A DNA stretch of 64,000 bases from Trematomus loennbergii. Taxonomy: Eukaryota; Chordata; Actinopteri; Perciformes; Nototheniidae. The stretch spans positions 93,501 through 157,500 of the forward strand of contig JAAOOA010000178.1 of the NCBI GenBank assembly GCA_012861695.1, read 5' to 3'. Every line of letters starts with the position of its first letter. Within the stretch, counting starts at the first letter, position 1. The position numbers were made by a program, and so were the translations under genes. Below, piece by piece: positions 45,302 to 58,297 of the stretch. The notes below the pieces were generated by a model. That model was given only the letters and a program-made list of their open reading frames with translations. It was not told the origin of the DNA and searched no databases.

Positions 45302-45490
45302 AGGAGGCGTGTGGCCCAGTGGATATAGAGCGTTGGTGTTCGGATCACAGGTTCAAACCCCACTGCAGTCAGCATGTCGTTGTGTCCCTGAGACAATTGC
45401 TCCTGTGGGGATTGCCCACAGTATTGAGTATGTAAGTCGCTTTGGATAAAGCGTCTAACAAGTAACATGTAATGTAATGTAATGTAATCA
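45302..45490 (+). mobile_element. tRNA-derived SINE
   Basis: Head with box A-like TGGCCCAGTGGATATAGAGC and box B-like GGTTCAAACCCC, a core with TTGTGTCCCTGAGACAATTGC, and tail GTAAGTCGCTTTGGATAAAGC plus TGTAATG repeats. This is the usual structure of teleost tRNA SINEs (V-SINE/Deu-like group). Confidence 0.88.
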
Positions 45491-46560
45491 GTCCCCATAC
45501 CTACTTAATATTAATTTAGTTTAGGTATTGAATTCCCCTAATTACTAGTTAGTCTACATAATTCATTGTATTTAAGAATTCTTATTTATCTTTCACATTG
45601 TTTGATAGGTCAATGATTAGCAACAACGTTGATTTTGATTCGGATTTTTCCTTTTATGCAGGAAACGAGCATTTAAAAACTCAATATTACCCTATTTGTT
45701 AGAATCTTTTATACATTTATTAAATAAACGTTACTGTAAAGACTTACCTCAGTAAATGTACACTAATTGCAGTATTTTAATATATTAATTAACAGACGTG
45801 CACACCTCAGGAACAAACAGGAAGATATAGGAACATTATTATCACAACACTGACCCCATCTAGTGGTTTGAAGGTTAAACTACACTAAGAAAACGGATAT
45901 AATTCTCTATTTTGTGAAAATCAACAACAATTAGCTCCAAACCTTCACTCATTTTGAAAGAACACGTATTTAGAACCCATAAGCTGTGTTCTAAGTTAAT
46001 TAAATACACTAAAACAAACACAAATACAACCGTCCTGCAAGAGATGGGTATATTAAAAAGGCCCTATTATGCTTTTTAGGATGTTCCCTTTCCTTTGGTG
46101 TGTTATTTAGGTTTTAGTGCATGTAAATGGTCTGCAGAGGCTAAAATTCCCTGTGATCCCCTGCCTGAAACGCATCCATTGGCTGCCTTTGTTTAAATGG
46201 TAAATGGACATATGGCCCTCTATCAACGATATCTTCTGTCTTACATCGTCCTTAAAGCTGGATAAAACACACATTAATAATAACACACTTAATGCACAAA
46301 TGTGTTTTTATTCAACTCGAAAATTACATTTCAAAGTCATTCAAATGAACAAAAGAGGCAGATATATTTTTAAAACATCTCCAGTTTCTGCGACTGCAAA
46401 ACACGTTTAATTGACAAAAGATCAATTCTGACTTTTTAAGCCATCGTCAGCGTCGTTACCCTGCCAGTCAATAACCCTTTACCTTAATATATCCATTATG
46501 CAACCAGAAAATGTGACAAAAAGCACAAATAAGTCACTTTTTTTTTAATTAAACCTTTTA
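45491..46560. other. Intergenic, no feature seen
   Basis: AT-rich with no ORF of interest. Confidence 0.6.
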
Positions 46561-48399
46561 AAAATAAACCTATTTTACATATTTATTGGGCTTTAAAACA
46601 TACGTGTGATATTTCAAAGGCTTATTGAGAAAATGTTGATTTTACTGACAAATGCATGTTTTTAGACCCACACAGAATACTGCCTGCATCCAATAATACT
46701 CCTAATACATGGTGGCATTTACAAATAAGAACAAACATAAATAAAAAGGAATGAATAATTTATAAAAATATGTTTTACAAAGCCATTAAAGGCAAGTCCT
46801 TCATTGTTTTGAATGCAGACGTGTTGCTCATTTTCAGTCCACTAGGTGGCACTGTTTCCCTACAAGTAAAAAAATGCAGGTTTCTTTCACACAAGGCACA
46901 TAGTTCAGAGTCAGACAGAAAACAGCATGTACATGTGTTGGAGCCACAGAGGAAATCAAACATTAAATTACAGAGGTTTTCAGACAGGAAATTAACAATG
47001 TCCGACTCCAGTTGCGTCGACGAATTCCTCAAGTCTTTTTTTTTATTCATCTGAATGTTTTTGTTGTCCTTTCAAGTGCTCCGAGTCTTTGAAAAGTAAA
47101 AAGAAAGTCTTCACATTTTACGATAAAGGAATCGTTTGACATTTTGGGAAAGATTTGCTTTCTTGTGGAGAGTTAGATGACCTAGATATGAAGCTAAAGC
47201 GAGAGTTAGTTAGCTTAGCTTAGCATAAAGACTGGAATCAGAGGGGAAACAACTAACTGTGTGTTCCACAAAGAAAACTAAATATATTTTTCTATTGCGG
47301 ACTATTAACAGCAATAAATTCCCAAGCACAAAACCCCATATTTTTTACTTCGGATGTGAAATGTATGCAGCTTTTTCAGGCTAGCTATTTCCCTTTTTTA
47401 GTCTTTATGCTAAGCTAAGCTAAATACTAGCTCGCTCTAGCTCTAGATTTAGCGTACAGACATCATACTAGTGTTAATCCTATCCACTCTCAAAATGTGT
47501 GATATTTACACTTCGCTTTTACCTAGCGCTGACCGCATGTTTCCTGCCTTTATGCTAAGCTAAGCTAATTACCTGCTAACTCTAGGTCTATATTTAGCAT
47601 CCAGAAATTAGAATAGTGTCAATCTTTCTCTCGGAGATCTTCCAGCACACAACTACAGAAAAGAATACAAACATTTTGATTTGAAATTTGACTTCCAGTT
47701 TTTTTGCTAAGCTATGCTAATAACCTGCTAGCAATAGGTCTAACAATAACTATAGGTACCCAGCAAACAACCACAGAAAAATAAGAAAGTGTTATTTCTA
47801 CACTTCAATTTGTGTGTGTAGCTTTTTGCAAGCTAGCTGGTTCCCGTTGTCTTTATGCTAAGCTAAGCTAACTCTAGCTCAATGTGTAGAGTTCGGACAT
47901 TAGAGTGAATCTTATCTTACAGAGAGATGTAACATTATTTATGCTAAGCTAATGACCTGCTAACTCTAGCTCAATAGGTAGAGTTCGGACATTAGAGTGA
48001 ATCTTATCTTACAGAGAGATGTAACATTATTTATGCTAAGCTAATGACCTGCTAACTCTAGCTCACTTTTTAGCATACAAACATAAGAGTGAACCTTATC
48101 TCATTCTCAGAAATTGTCCAACAACTATTTGCCATTTTTACCCTTTTGTTTTCGGATTAGAGATGTGAAAGTCTTTATGCTAAGCTAATTGCATGCTAGC
48201 TGTAGCTCAATATGTAGCCTTCAGACACAAGAGAGTTATCTTATTAGCTAACTCTCAGCAAGAAGCTATATTTTCCAATATGTCAATTAACCATTCCTTT
48301 TAAAAACCTGATACCGTTCAGATCAGTTGAATTCATCTGCGTTATTTCAACGTTTTGCAGTCATTTCGGTGATCAATAATCCAGCCATTTTCTCCATCC
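46561..48399 (-). other. csgalnact1: Probable csgalnact1 3' untranslated region
   Basis: Lies directly downstream (minus strand) of the csgalnact1 stop codon. The exact 3' end is not determined; several minus-strand AATAAA-type signals are possible in the AT-rich stretch near 46.55-46.76 kb. Contains the GCTAAGCTAAGC repeat family. Confidence 0.4.
47200..48200. repeat. Dispersed TATGCTAAGCTAAGCTAA repeat cluster
   Basis: TATGCTAAGCTAA-type motifs with nearby ACCTGCTAACTCTAGCTC recur at about 47215 (inverted), 47405, 47550, 47705, 47855, 47940, 48030 and 48175, roughly every 90-160 bp. Two successive units (about 47880-47970 and 47970-48060) are nearly identical, indicating recent tandem duplication. 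Confidence 0.85.
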
Positions 48400-48680
48400 T
48401 CATGTCTTTTTGGGGTTTTTCTGTTTACGGAGGTGCGCTTCGATCTCCTGCCTGAAGAAGAGCATCCCCAATTGGCCGTGCGACGCCTCGTTCATGGCTT
48501 TGGACTGCATGCACATGCGATATTGATCCGGCGGCAGTTCGTCGGCGCAGTGTTTCTCGTGCCACAGGTGGAAAAGCCCTCGGGACGGGGCTCGAACCAC
48601 CAGAAGGTTACTGTGCAGGTACTTCCTGTACAGGTGCACGTCTTCACCCCCCCAGCCTTTGATGTCGATGTCAAAACCGC
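48400..48680 (-). CDS. csgalnact1: csgalnact1 last coding exon
   Basis: 281 nt from a CTGCAG acceptor to TGA at 48400-48402. It starts in phase 1 and reads [49 protein letters not shown] and, near the end, [26 protein letters not shown] is the GT7 catalytic-loop motif. The tail ([16 protein letters not shown]) matches vertebrate chondroitin sulfate N-acetylgalactosaminyltransferase 1 better than CSGALNACT2. The enzyme is a Golgi type II membrane protein that starts and extends chondroitin sulfate using UDP-GalNAc. This exon is intact. Confidence 0.94.
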
Positions 48681-49228
48681 CTGCAGGGGAAAGAGCAGAG
48701 GGGGAATAATGTAGAAGTTTTGTATGAGAATCAGAATTATTTGTATTTAAAATCGGGGTTTTTGACAGTTGCTAAAATAAGATAATATCAAAGATTAATT
48801 AATTAAAAAGAATCCATGAAATCATAAGAGTAAGAAGGTGCAATAAACTAATTTAAATAAATAAAGATATGAAGTTAAAATAAAAATGGAAAATAAAATA
48901 AAGGTATTTGTGTGAAAAGTACAGGCTAACGTAAAAGCCCAATAAAATATAATATACATTTAAATAGAATAAAATGTAATTATTAATTTATTAACATTTA
49001 ATATATAACCCTAAAAGTTAAACTAAGAATAAAAAAAAAAAGTTATAATAAAAGAAATTACTAATATTTATACAAACATTATATGTTACATCAAATTAAA
49101 TTAAATATTTTATACAAACAAAAGAAATTCAGTTAAAAATGTGCACAGTTTACAGCATGTGAATTACAACGGTGGTGATGACATGATGCAAAATAAAGAA
49201 GAAACCTAACAGGAAGTAGTGTGTTTAT

Positions 49229-49303
<75 letters not shown>

Positions 49304-50244
49304 GCAGGCTTTATGTGGAATGAGGGTTTTTTCTCAGCGTTGGAAGAGCAGGTTTTTCTGAACAGTAAAAACTGATGACAGACATTTTCTCCTTCGAAGC
49401 GCAACGACTAATAAATACCAAGGAACTCTGATCCCGTTTCTAAGGAAGAGACAAGGATTTATTTTTGTTTAAGTAAAATACAACCCCTCATATGTGTGTA
49501 TAATATATATTTATTTTCACTTTTTGTTTCATTCGTTTGTGTCCATATTTCATTTCCCCCAATTTGTTTAAGCCTTTTTGTCATTTATCCACTGCTGACA
49601 GTTTTTGTGCACTTTTCTTATATCAGTCTGTTTTCTTATCTATTTTCACCTTATTATGATTATCATCTTACGTCACTATTATTTAAAGTGGGTTTAATCT
49701 TATATCCCATTAATTAAAACATTGTTTTTAATGTTCATTTAGTCTGTTTTTCCGTTAGAAGTTCAAACCTGCATCTCTACACGTCTGAAATACTCTGTTC
49801 CTCACACGTTGTTTTATTTTCATTATTCTGTCCGTCTCTCCGTCTTCATTTTTAACCCCGAGGCCAAACAGATAAAGCAGGAATTTGAGCTGAAAATGAT
49901 GTTGTTTATTTTTGTATGTGAATGCACTCAAAGCCTCAAAGATATGTTGCAACAGAATTTAAGGAATTTTCCATTTATTTATTATTTTTTAATTGTTAAA
50001 CATTTATTGAAAAAATAAAATCAATTAAAATTAAATACTAAAATAATACGTAAGAATTAGCTTTAAAAATGTAAAAAATAAATGTTTACATATTGATGTT
50101 GACATATTCAAACAAGTAGAATTTGCAATAAAATACAATACATTTGAAAAAGAATATTTAAAAACATAAATGTGCAATAAAAGTTAAAATAAAATAAATA
50201 CATGAAGATATTATTTGTATTTATTTAAATAGGTTAATTGGCAC
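48681..50244. other. csgalnact1 intron, AT-rich with CA microsatellite
   Basis: A (CA)n of about 73 bp at 49230-49302. The rest is AT-rich. No exon equivalent to 521-601 is present here or up to 51472. Confidence 0.75.
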
Positions 50245-50380
50245 AGCTGTTTCTACATAGTTACTGTACCAAACTCCTGTAAGTATGCAGCCTTAATTGA
50301 AAGTAAAAATGACATTCATATGCAGGTACATATTTACATAAATTAACACATGCTCACATATAACGCTCTGCAAGAACGTG

Positions 50381-50588
<208 letters not shown>

Positions 50589-50847
50589 TTCAAGGCTTCT
50601 ATTGTCATTCGTACATAGCTACAGTGTAGTTATGACAATGAACATTTTAGGTAACATGCTCCTCCAACAGAGCAACACATAAAACAGATAAAATACTACA
50701 AGTAAATAAAATAATATAATATAAACAGTGCAGAATAGTCTATATACAGTAATTGGAATATTGAAATATATAAGTTGCAAACAGATGAATGTTATGGATG
50801 TTCTTTCAAAAGTTCAGGTGTTTAACATTCTTATGGCCTGTGGGATG

Positions 50848-50862
<15 letters not shown>
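50589..50862 (-). mobile_element. LINE 3' tail replacing the csgalnact1 penultimate exon in copy B
   Basis: Reverse complement of the LINE tail at 33370-33600 / 60230-60490: GGCCTGTGGGATGAAACTGT at one end, GCTCCTCCAACAGAGCAACA and TAGCTACAGTGTAG near the other. It lies exactly between two GT microsatellites, where copy A has the exon at 521-601. Confidence 0.8.
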
Positions 50863-50884
<22 letters not shown>

Positions 50885-51472
50885 TGTCCTCGCATTACTA
50901 TCCTTGTGGGGACCTAAATCTGTTTATACAGTCACGTGTGGGGACTCGCCTCCCTTATGGGGACAAAATGGAGGTCCCCATGAGGGGAATCATTAATTTT
51001 AGGGTGAAGACTTGGTTAGGGCTAAGGTTAGGATAAGTCTCAGGAAATACATGTAAGTCAATGTAATGTCCCCTGAAGTGATGTATACATGGTATGTGTG
51101 CGTGTGTGTGAGTGTGCGTGCGTGCGTGCGTGTGCATCTCTGTGAACCCAATTTAAGTGTTTGACCTTCAGATTGAGGAGATTTTGTCCGACTTTCCACT
51201 TTTCTTGCAGATTTTTCGGTTAGTTTTTTTATGGTTTAAGTTCTTATTAAGATTATTTTAGGATTCACATGCGTGTGTGTAATACTCCTGAGACAATCGG
51301 GCAACAACTAAAGAGGACTAGTTGCTCGATAAAAGACAACTGTGATCATTGACTCTGTGATCAGGGGATATTTACGTGTCTTCTTGCGTGCGTGCGTGTG
51401 TGTGTGCGTGTGTGCGTGCGTGTGTGCGTGCGTGCGTGCGTGCGTGCGTGCGTGTGTGCGTGCGTGTGTTAC

Positions 51473-51567
51473 CAGCTGCTGCTCCACAGGAGGGATGTGT
51501 TCAGGGCTTCCGTAGATCAGAGTTGGGTTGTACTGGCTGAATAACACCGGGTAGAAAACCTTTTTAC
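51473..51567 (-). CDS. csgalnact1: csgalnact1 internal coding exon, copy B
   Basis: 95-nt exon, acceptor TTTTAG, donor GTAACA, reading [14 protein letters not shown] then [18 protein letters not shown], identical in frame and length to 5222-5316. The GTGC-rich microsatellite beside the donor creates Thr/His/Ala/Arg artefact ORFs. It should join 54967-55145 upstream; the exon that should follow it is missing. Confidence 0.93.
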
Positions 51568-51916
51568 CTAAAAGAGAGGAGATGATTAGAACAAGTACCC
51601 GTAGAAAATGAACAGAAAATTAATCACACAACTATTTAGATAATCCTAAAGTTATGTTTCCATAGCATAATGTGTCGTTACAGGGTCTCAAATATTAAGT
51701 TTAGCTGTTTTATATCTCATAAAGTGAACAAAAATACACAACTATATTTGCTGACATTTGAAAACAAGGATTAATTGCTTAATCCATCAAAAATCAACAG
51801 ATTAATTGAACAGGAAAATACTTGTTAGTAGCAGCTTTAGATCAAGACAGTGGTGTTGATATACAGTGATTTAACAATATTAGGTTTCACTTTACCATCT
51901 CTAACTACTCTCCAAA

Positions 51917-53316
51917 TTATGATTAGTTTTAGTTTAGTTAGTTTTTTTTTTTTTTTCGAGCGTGTAAAACCAAAGAAAATACAAATGAAACAAAAGGTGA
52001 TACAGACATGATACAGTACTATACAAATGAATGCAATAACAAAACGAAACATTTAAATAATAATTGAATAATCTGCAGTATCATTGTCTGATATCAATAA
52101 ACAATAAACAACAAAGCTTTAGCTAATTACACGTCCGAAAAGGGGTCGGAAGATTTACACTTATTTAATCCGACCCCTTCTCCCTTTTTTATTTTTTACA
52201 TTAACATACAATATAAACGTATACTTATAATCTTGAATAATTGATATAATATATAATAAACAATATATAATATATACAGGCAAGTTAGGACATGGTCTCT
52301 ATATATTTATATATATATATATATAATATAATATATATATATATATACAGTTTTAATAATTTTAGCTCTAAAAATAATGGGTTTGTATGATCCCTATAGC
52401 CGACATTTTTAATAATTCTTATTGCTCTTTTTTGTAGAATAAATAGGGATTGTGTTGTAGTTTTATAATTACTGCCCCAAACCTCTGCACAGTAACTTAA
52501 ATAAGGTAAAACCAATGAACAGTAAAGAATGTAGAGGGAATTTTGATCAAGAATCTATTTTGCCTTGTTTAATATTGCAATACTTCTTGAGACTTTGGAA
52601 TGAATATGTTTTATGTGGTTTCCAGCTCAGTTTCTCATCAATTGTGATTCCAAGGAATTGATGTTCTTTAACTCTCTCAATGAAAATCCCATCTATCTTA
52701 ATGGATGCTTGTGTATTGCTATTTCCAAATATGATTAATGTTGTTTATTCAAGTTTAATGATAACTTATTACCGTTTAGCCATGACTTTAGTTTGCATAT
52801 TTCAGCTGTGATCTCTTCCAATAGTAGCTGTACATTGTCCCCAGAACAAAATATATTAGTGTCATCAGCAAACAAAACAAACTTGAGTACTGTCGATACA
52901 TTGCATATTTCATTAATATACATAATAAATAGTTTTGGCCCCAATACTGACCCCTGGGGGACACCGCATGTAATGTCCAAATATGAAGAACAACACTCTC
53001 CCAGCTTCACAAACTGTTGCCTGTTGGTTAAATAACTCCTTACCCATTCCAAAACTACCCCTGATTCCATAACGTTCAAGTTTTTTTATTAATATGTCAT
53101 TAATCGTGTCAAATGCCTTTTTTAGGTCAATGAATATTCCAATTGCATGTTTTTTTGGTCAATTGAGCTAGTAATTTCTTCAAGTGAGTCTACTAAAGCC
53201 ATCGATGTTGATCTATTGGCTCTGAATCCATATTGACTTTCGGTGAGAAGTTTGTGTTTTCTATGAAATTGTCCAGTCTGTTATTGAAAAGCTTTTCAAG
53301 AATTTTTGAGAATTGT
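51917..53316 (-). mobile_element. LINE fragment with reverse transcriptase, copy B only
   Basis: Minus strand. The RT palm region at 53079-52735 contains CGVPQGSVLGP and FADDTNIF, and a C-terminal segment near 52515-52340 reads LPYLSYCAEVWGSNYKT and LQKRAIRIIKNVGYRDHTNP, typical of fish CR1/L2/Rex-like non-LTR elements. Frameshifts separate the parts and an AT microsatellite (about 52300-52345) interrupts the end. A T-run at 51945-51957 is the poly(A) end. Copy A has the empty site at about 5663. Confidence 0.85.
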
Positions 53317-53761
53317 TGATGTAAATATTTAGTTCAGTGCATCTCTTTGTTTATTGCACAGTACGACATTCAAAGTCATTGTAGATATCTGCAAACTACA
53401 GTTTTGTATCCAACTAGTGAAATAAATGGAGATTGAATGTGTGTTGTTACTAGGCAGAAATCCTTTTAGATATCTACCTATATAGATTATATCTTAGAGG
53501 TATGGACATCCTAAAGAAAAGAGATTTGCTGCAGCAGTTTCATCATGAAAAGCTTTATTTAACGATATATATTAACTGCATATTGACTAGTCAGAACTAT
53601 AATCCAACACATGCACTGCAATGTAAAGATATCTGAAACGTTAATGCTGTGACCAGAGGTGGGAAGTAGTGGAGTACAAATACTTTGTTACTGTACTTAA
53701 GTACATGTTTCTGGTATCAGTACTTTACTCCACTACTTATTTTCTGACGACTTTTTACTTT
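53317..53761. other. csgalnact1 intron, copy B
   Basis: Matches copy A 5665-6120; no gene. Confidence 0.75.
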
Positions 53762-54508
53762 GACTTCTTACATTTTGAACACAAATACCTGTACTTTTCT
53801 ACTTCTTACATGTTGAACACAAATACCTGTACTTTCTACTTCTTACATGTTGAACACAAATACCTGTACTTTCTACTTCTTACATGTTGAACACAAATAC
53901 CTGTACTTTCTACTTCTTACATGTTGAACACAAATACCTGTACTTTCTACTTCTTACATGTTGAACCCAAATACCTGTACTTTCTACTTCTTACATGTTG
54001 AACACAAATACCTGTACTTTCTACTTCTACATGTTGAACACAAATACCTGTACTTTCTACTTCTTACATGTTGAACACAAATACCTGTACTTTCTACTTC
54101 TTACATTTTGAACACAAATACCTGTACTTTCTACTTCTTACATGTTGAACACAAATACCTGTACTTTCTACTTCTTACATTTTGAACACAAATACCTGTA
54201 CTTTCTACTTCTTATATTTTGAACACAAATACCTGTACTTTCTACTTCTTACATTTTGAACACAAATACCTGTACTTTCTACTTCTTACATTTTGAACAC
54301 TAATACCTGTACTTTCTACTTCTTACATTTTGAACACTAATACCTGTACTTTCTACTTCTTACATTTTGAACACAAATACCTGTACTTTCTACTTCTTAC
54401 ATGTTGAACACAAATACCTGTACTTTCTACTTCTTACATGTTGAACACAAATACCTGTACTTTCTACTTCTTACATGTTGAACAAATACCTGTACTTTCT
54501 ACTTCTCA
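53762..54508 (+). repeat. 37-bp tandem array, copy B (no LTR insertion)
   Basis: About 20 units of the same 37-bp repeat as copy A, uninterrupted. Units with ATTTTGAAC predominate in the middle (about 54100-54380), a variant rare in copy A, so the two arrays have homogenised separately. Confidence 0.94.
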
Positions 54509-54966
54509 CATTTCCCAAACAGGCTGGTTCCTTTAGTTTGAATGTGTGTTTGGTGGCGTGATCATTATTATTTAGAGTCATTGCGTGCCTATTGATTTGA
54601 ACACGATCCGTGTATCCATCATTTCCTGGTCTTCTCTAAAGAAGAGGGACCAATGAAAACGTTGTCATGTTGCCGTTGTTCAGCATGGAAACATTCATTA
54701 GCTAACAAGACATTATGTTCTATTCATATAAAGGGAGGTCAGTACTCTTTAAAACAGCTGCTAGTTATGGGTACTTTTTACTGAAGTACATTTCAAAGCC
54801 CTCTTTACTTTGACTTGAGTAAAGAAGTTTAGTCAGTACTTCTACTTTCACCAGAGTATTTTTAAACACGAGTATCTGTACTTCTACTTGAGGAAAGGAT
54901 GTGTGTACTGTTGCCCTCTCTGCCTGTGAGTCTTTTAAATGTCTAAAGTGTTATAGTTAGTCTCAC
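54509..54966. other. csgalnact1 intron, copy B
   Basis: Matches 14291-14749; AGTACTT-rich repeat, no gene. Confidence 0.75.
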
Positions 54967-55145
54967 CAGGCTGAGTGTTGAGTCTGCAGGAGTTCAGGAA
55001 GTCGGCGGTGAAGTAGATGTCGACGTCGCAGAAGAAGAGCAGAACGTTTCCTCCTTTCCAGGCTCGAGCCCCGACGTCTAGGCCCCGTCCGCGAGAAAAC
55101 TCCTCGTCCAGCTGCAGGAGGGTGAAGTTCTTAAAGTTCGCCTCC
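54967..55145 (-). CDS. csgalnact1: csgalnact1 internal coding exon, copy B (intact)
   Basis: 179-nt exon between acceptor TGTGCAG and donor GTGAGA, open throughout. It reads [54 protein letters not shown] and RLNTQP, part of the GT7 catalytic domain including the DxD (DVD) metal-binding motif. Phase 1 at its end fits the GKKVFYP exon at 51473-51567. The upstream exons (stem, membrane anchor) are not in this window before 64000, or lie in sequence I could not recognise. Confidence 0.94.
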
Positions 55146-55559
55146 CTGCACAGAGGAAGAGGGGAGGAGAGGAAGAGAGGGGTTACAAAAGAGTACATTC
55201 AAAAACTCTCTTTGGTGAGGTAACGTCACTGGAGGATTTTCAAAGATATTGTCAATTTATTTTGAAATATTAAAGATTATTTCCCATGTTTTCCCCTCAT
55301 TTTCAATATTTCCTAGTTCATGATAAGTGTTATTAAGGTACACATATTCACCATCAACCAGCTGTTAACTAACATGCATATTAGAGCCAGACTACTAGCT
55401 TATTAGTGAACATATTCTGAGTTAGAAATACCTGATTTTAAGTTATCTTGACACAATTACCACTTGTAGTTTCATGTCTTGTTACATAAGAGTAGACCAC
55501 ATTTGTTAGGTGTTAATATGGGAGAATTACTATTCTTGTGGTACTTCTACTGCATATTG
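55146..55559. other. csgalnact1 intron, copy B, no feature seen
   Basis: Matches 14928-15320. Confidence 0.7.
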
Positions 55560-56420
55560 AGCATATTAAGACCAAAACTCATGTCCAACAACTTCCTTAC
55601 GTAGCTCAGCCGATCTCCATTCAGAAAACACGCATTTTAAAGGTGTTTCTCCTGCCGTCTGTCTGCAGACTTGTCAAAGCATTAATTCATGGTTTTTACT
55701 AACCGGTATCAGTATGTTGTTACTTCGGCATCATTTTGAAACGTGTATTACAATTAAATCACGGTCAAATATGTTCATTGTGTTGTCGTTGTAGCCCCCT
55801 TGCCAGCGATTGTCTCTGACCAATTAGCAGTCGAGTGTTTACGTCACTAGTTTAGCAAATTCAGCCCGGTTGTTGGCCCGGTAAGAACCTCGATTTTGGA
55901 GGGCCAGAAAAAGGTGAAAAGTAGCCCTGAGCCGGAACGAGCCCTAGTGGAAAAGCAAAGAAAACGGGCCGGGTTTGGCACGGCACGCTTAAACCGTGCT
56001 GCAGTGGAAATGCGCCATTAAAATGACTGTAGAGTGACTCAAACTGACTATAATGTGATTTAAAAAGACTATAAAGCGACTTAAAATGACCACGAAGAGA
56101 CTCAAACTGACTATAATGTGACTCAGAATTGCTATTAAGAGACTCAAACTGACTAAGAGGACTCACAAAATGACCACAGAAAAACTAAACAACTATGAAA
56201 ATGGGAAAACTACCATTAAGAAAACACAAAAAGACTAATAAAGCTACGCTGCATGTAATGAGAACTAAAAAGCGACACATTTCGGCTTCCTTGCTGGGAT
56301 CATTCGGCCCTAGTAATCCTCTTTTGCATAGCCGTGGGAACATGTTTCAAATGGGGGGTGCTGTGGGGATGACACCAGGGCCGGTTCTGACCAGTTTGCT
56401 GCCCTAGGCAAGATTTTTGC
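55560..56420. repeat. Dispersed DNA-transposon-like repeat (copy B, longer form)
   Basis: As 15315-15860, with about 330 extra bases at the left containing AACTTCCTTACGTAGCTCAG and TTGACCAATTAGCAG-like sequence. Degenerate GAGACTCAAACTGACTATAA units occupy about 56030-56160. Confidence 0.55.
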
Positions 56421-58026
56421 TGGTTCATTTATATCTTATTTTACCAGTTAACATTTATTTATTTATTTATCCATATTTTTTAATCTCTCCAGTTTTAAAG
56501 GATATTGTTGGTTTACTGTCATATAGTATACATTGGAATGATTTCAAACCTGTTTTTATTTATCCTAATAATTATAAAGGTGTGCCTTGGAAATATTTGT
56601 TTACATAAATTGTGATCAAACCGTTTGAGACCCACTGAGATAACTTAGACTAAAGTGAACTATCTAAACACTCAGAGTCCTTTACCTCACTGAGCCTCTC
56701 AGGGCACATGGAAAATGTAACCGGGGTGAAAAGGGTGTTATCTTTACTAATTATGAATGTGAACATCAAGGCCGAACATTAGTTTTTTTTGTATTATATT
56801 TGTATTATATTTCCATGTAATCTTGTGGACGTGCAGATTCCCTGTCCTCCAGCAGGGGGCGCTGCAGCACCCTCAGCACCCCTACTTACCACGGCCCTGC
56901 TCTTTTGTATTTTCCACCTAAACATTTCATTCTGTCACGAAGCAGTGTTTGGACCCACCTTAGTCATGGGTTTGTTTTAAATACAAACATTTCAATATTA
57001 ACTGTCACAAAAAATAGGCACATTTTTATTAAATGATGAACAAATATCTCCAATGTGCCCTTTTATGCATTTGAGCCCCTTCCCCTCTAACGTACTCTAA
57101 TGTGTGCAGAGTAGTTACTGAGCATATAACAAACATCTCTCCATGGGGGGCAACAATCTGACTTTAATCATGTAGAAAGATATCTGTGTTTATCTCAGCT
57201 TACATAACAATTACTTAAATAAAAGCACAGAGAGAAAATGAATAAGAATAATACATTATAATCATAATGGGCTGAAGTGTGGCCTCGTTACAAAGAGAAG
57301 CATCTGATAGGAGGGAAAGGATTCATCATTTCATCGACTTTGTGGACGTTACTTTAGAATAAGAGTTAGTCATTTGAAAAGCTCTGTTGTAAATAATAAT
57401 ATTATAATGATCACAAAACAGCAAGAAGGGTCTTCCAGGTTTGATTGGTTATTTGTAATCTTTATTATACAGACACTTGATAACTGATAGATATATATAC
57501 CAAGGTGTGAGAACACATGATATAACACTGACACCATGACAGGTACAGGAGTTATGAAATGCATCAAACATAAATCACATTCTTTCACATCGAATTCAAA
57601 GAAAATCACAATTATTTGATTTGAAATAAAACATCAGAATAAAAACACAGGATTAAAAATAAGGGGATTAAAATCATTGAATGTGAAAGCGATGTTTAAA
57701 AGGTTGATAAGTGAACATTTAACAATATCTATGAAAACAACACGGAGCAGAGCGGAGCAGGGATCCTAACATCACAAGTCTTTACAAGAAGAGCAAAACA
57801 CACATATATTTACAATATACAAGAATATATTCATACAAAACTAAATATATGTTTATATTAATAACAATATCTTTATTTACTTTCAACATTTAAAACCCTT
57901 TTTCTCTGTTGTTATTATGGGATATTTATATTTTGGGTGTTTATATATTTATTTACTTTCTGAAGTTTCACTTTTCTATCTTTAAAACTGTCAAATCATT
58001 TATCAACCGAAATAATGTTAATAATG
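56421..58026. other. Intergenic, copy B
   Basis: Matches copy A without its 16330-16780 insert. No gene; possible 3' region of the Ig-receptor gene. Confidence 0.6.
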
Positions 58027-58036
58027 ATCTCTCTTC

Positions 58037-58103
<67 letters not shown>

Positions 58104-58110
58104 GTCTCTC

Positions 58111-58202
<92 letters not shown>

Positions 58203-58247
58203 TCTCTGTCTCTCTCTCTCTCTGTCTCTCTCTCTGTCTCTCTCTCT
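58027..58247. repeat. CT microsatellite, copy B
   Basis: About 220 bp (CT)n with CTGT interruptions, counterpart of 17907-18146. Confidence 0.96.
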
Positions 58248-58297
58248 TGTGATCAGACTCAGATGTTGTGTTTGCATGAATTTCTAACATCCAGTGT

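Noticed and set aside
45302..45372. Possible tRNA gene
   Set aside because: Box A/B-like sequences belong to a SINE head; no proper cloverleaf, and the SINE core and tail follow. The same applies to 60690-60770 and 62950-63030.
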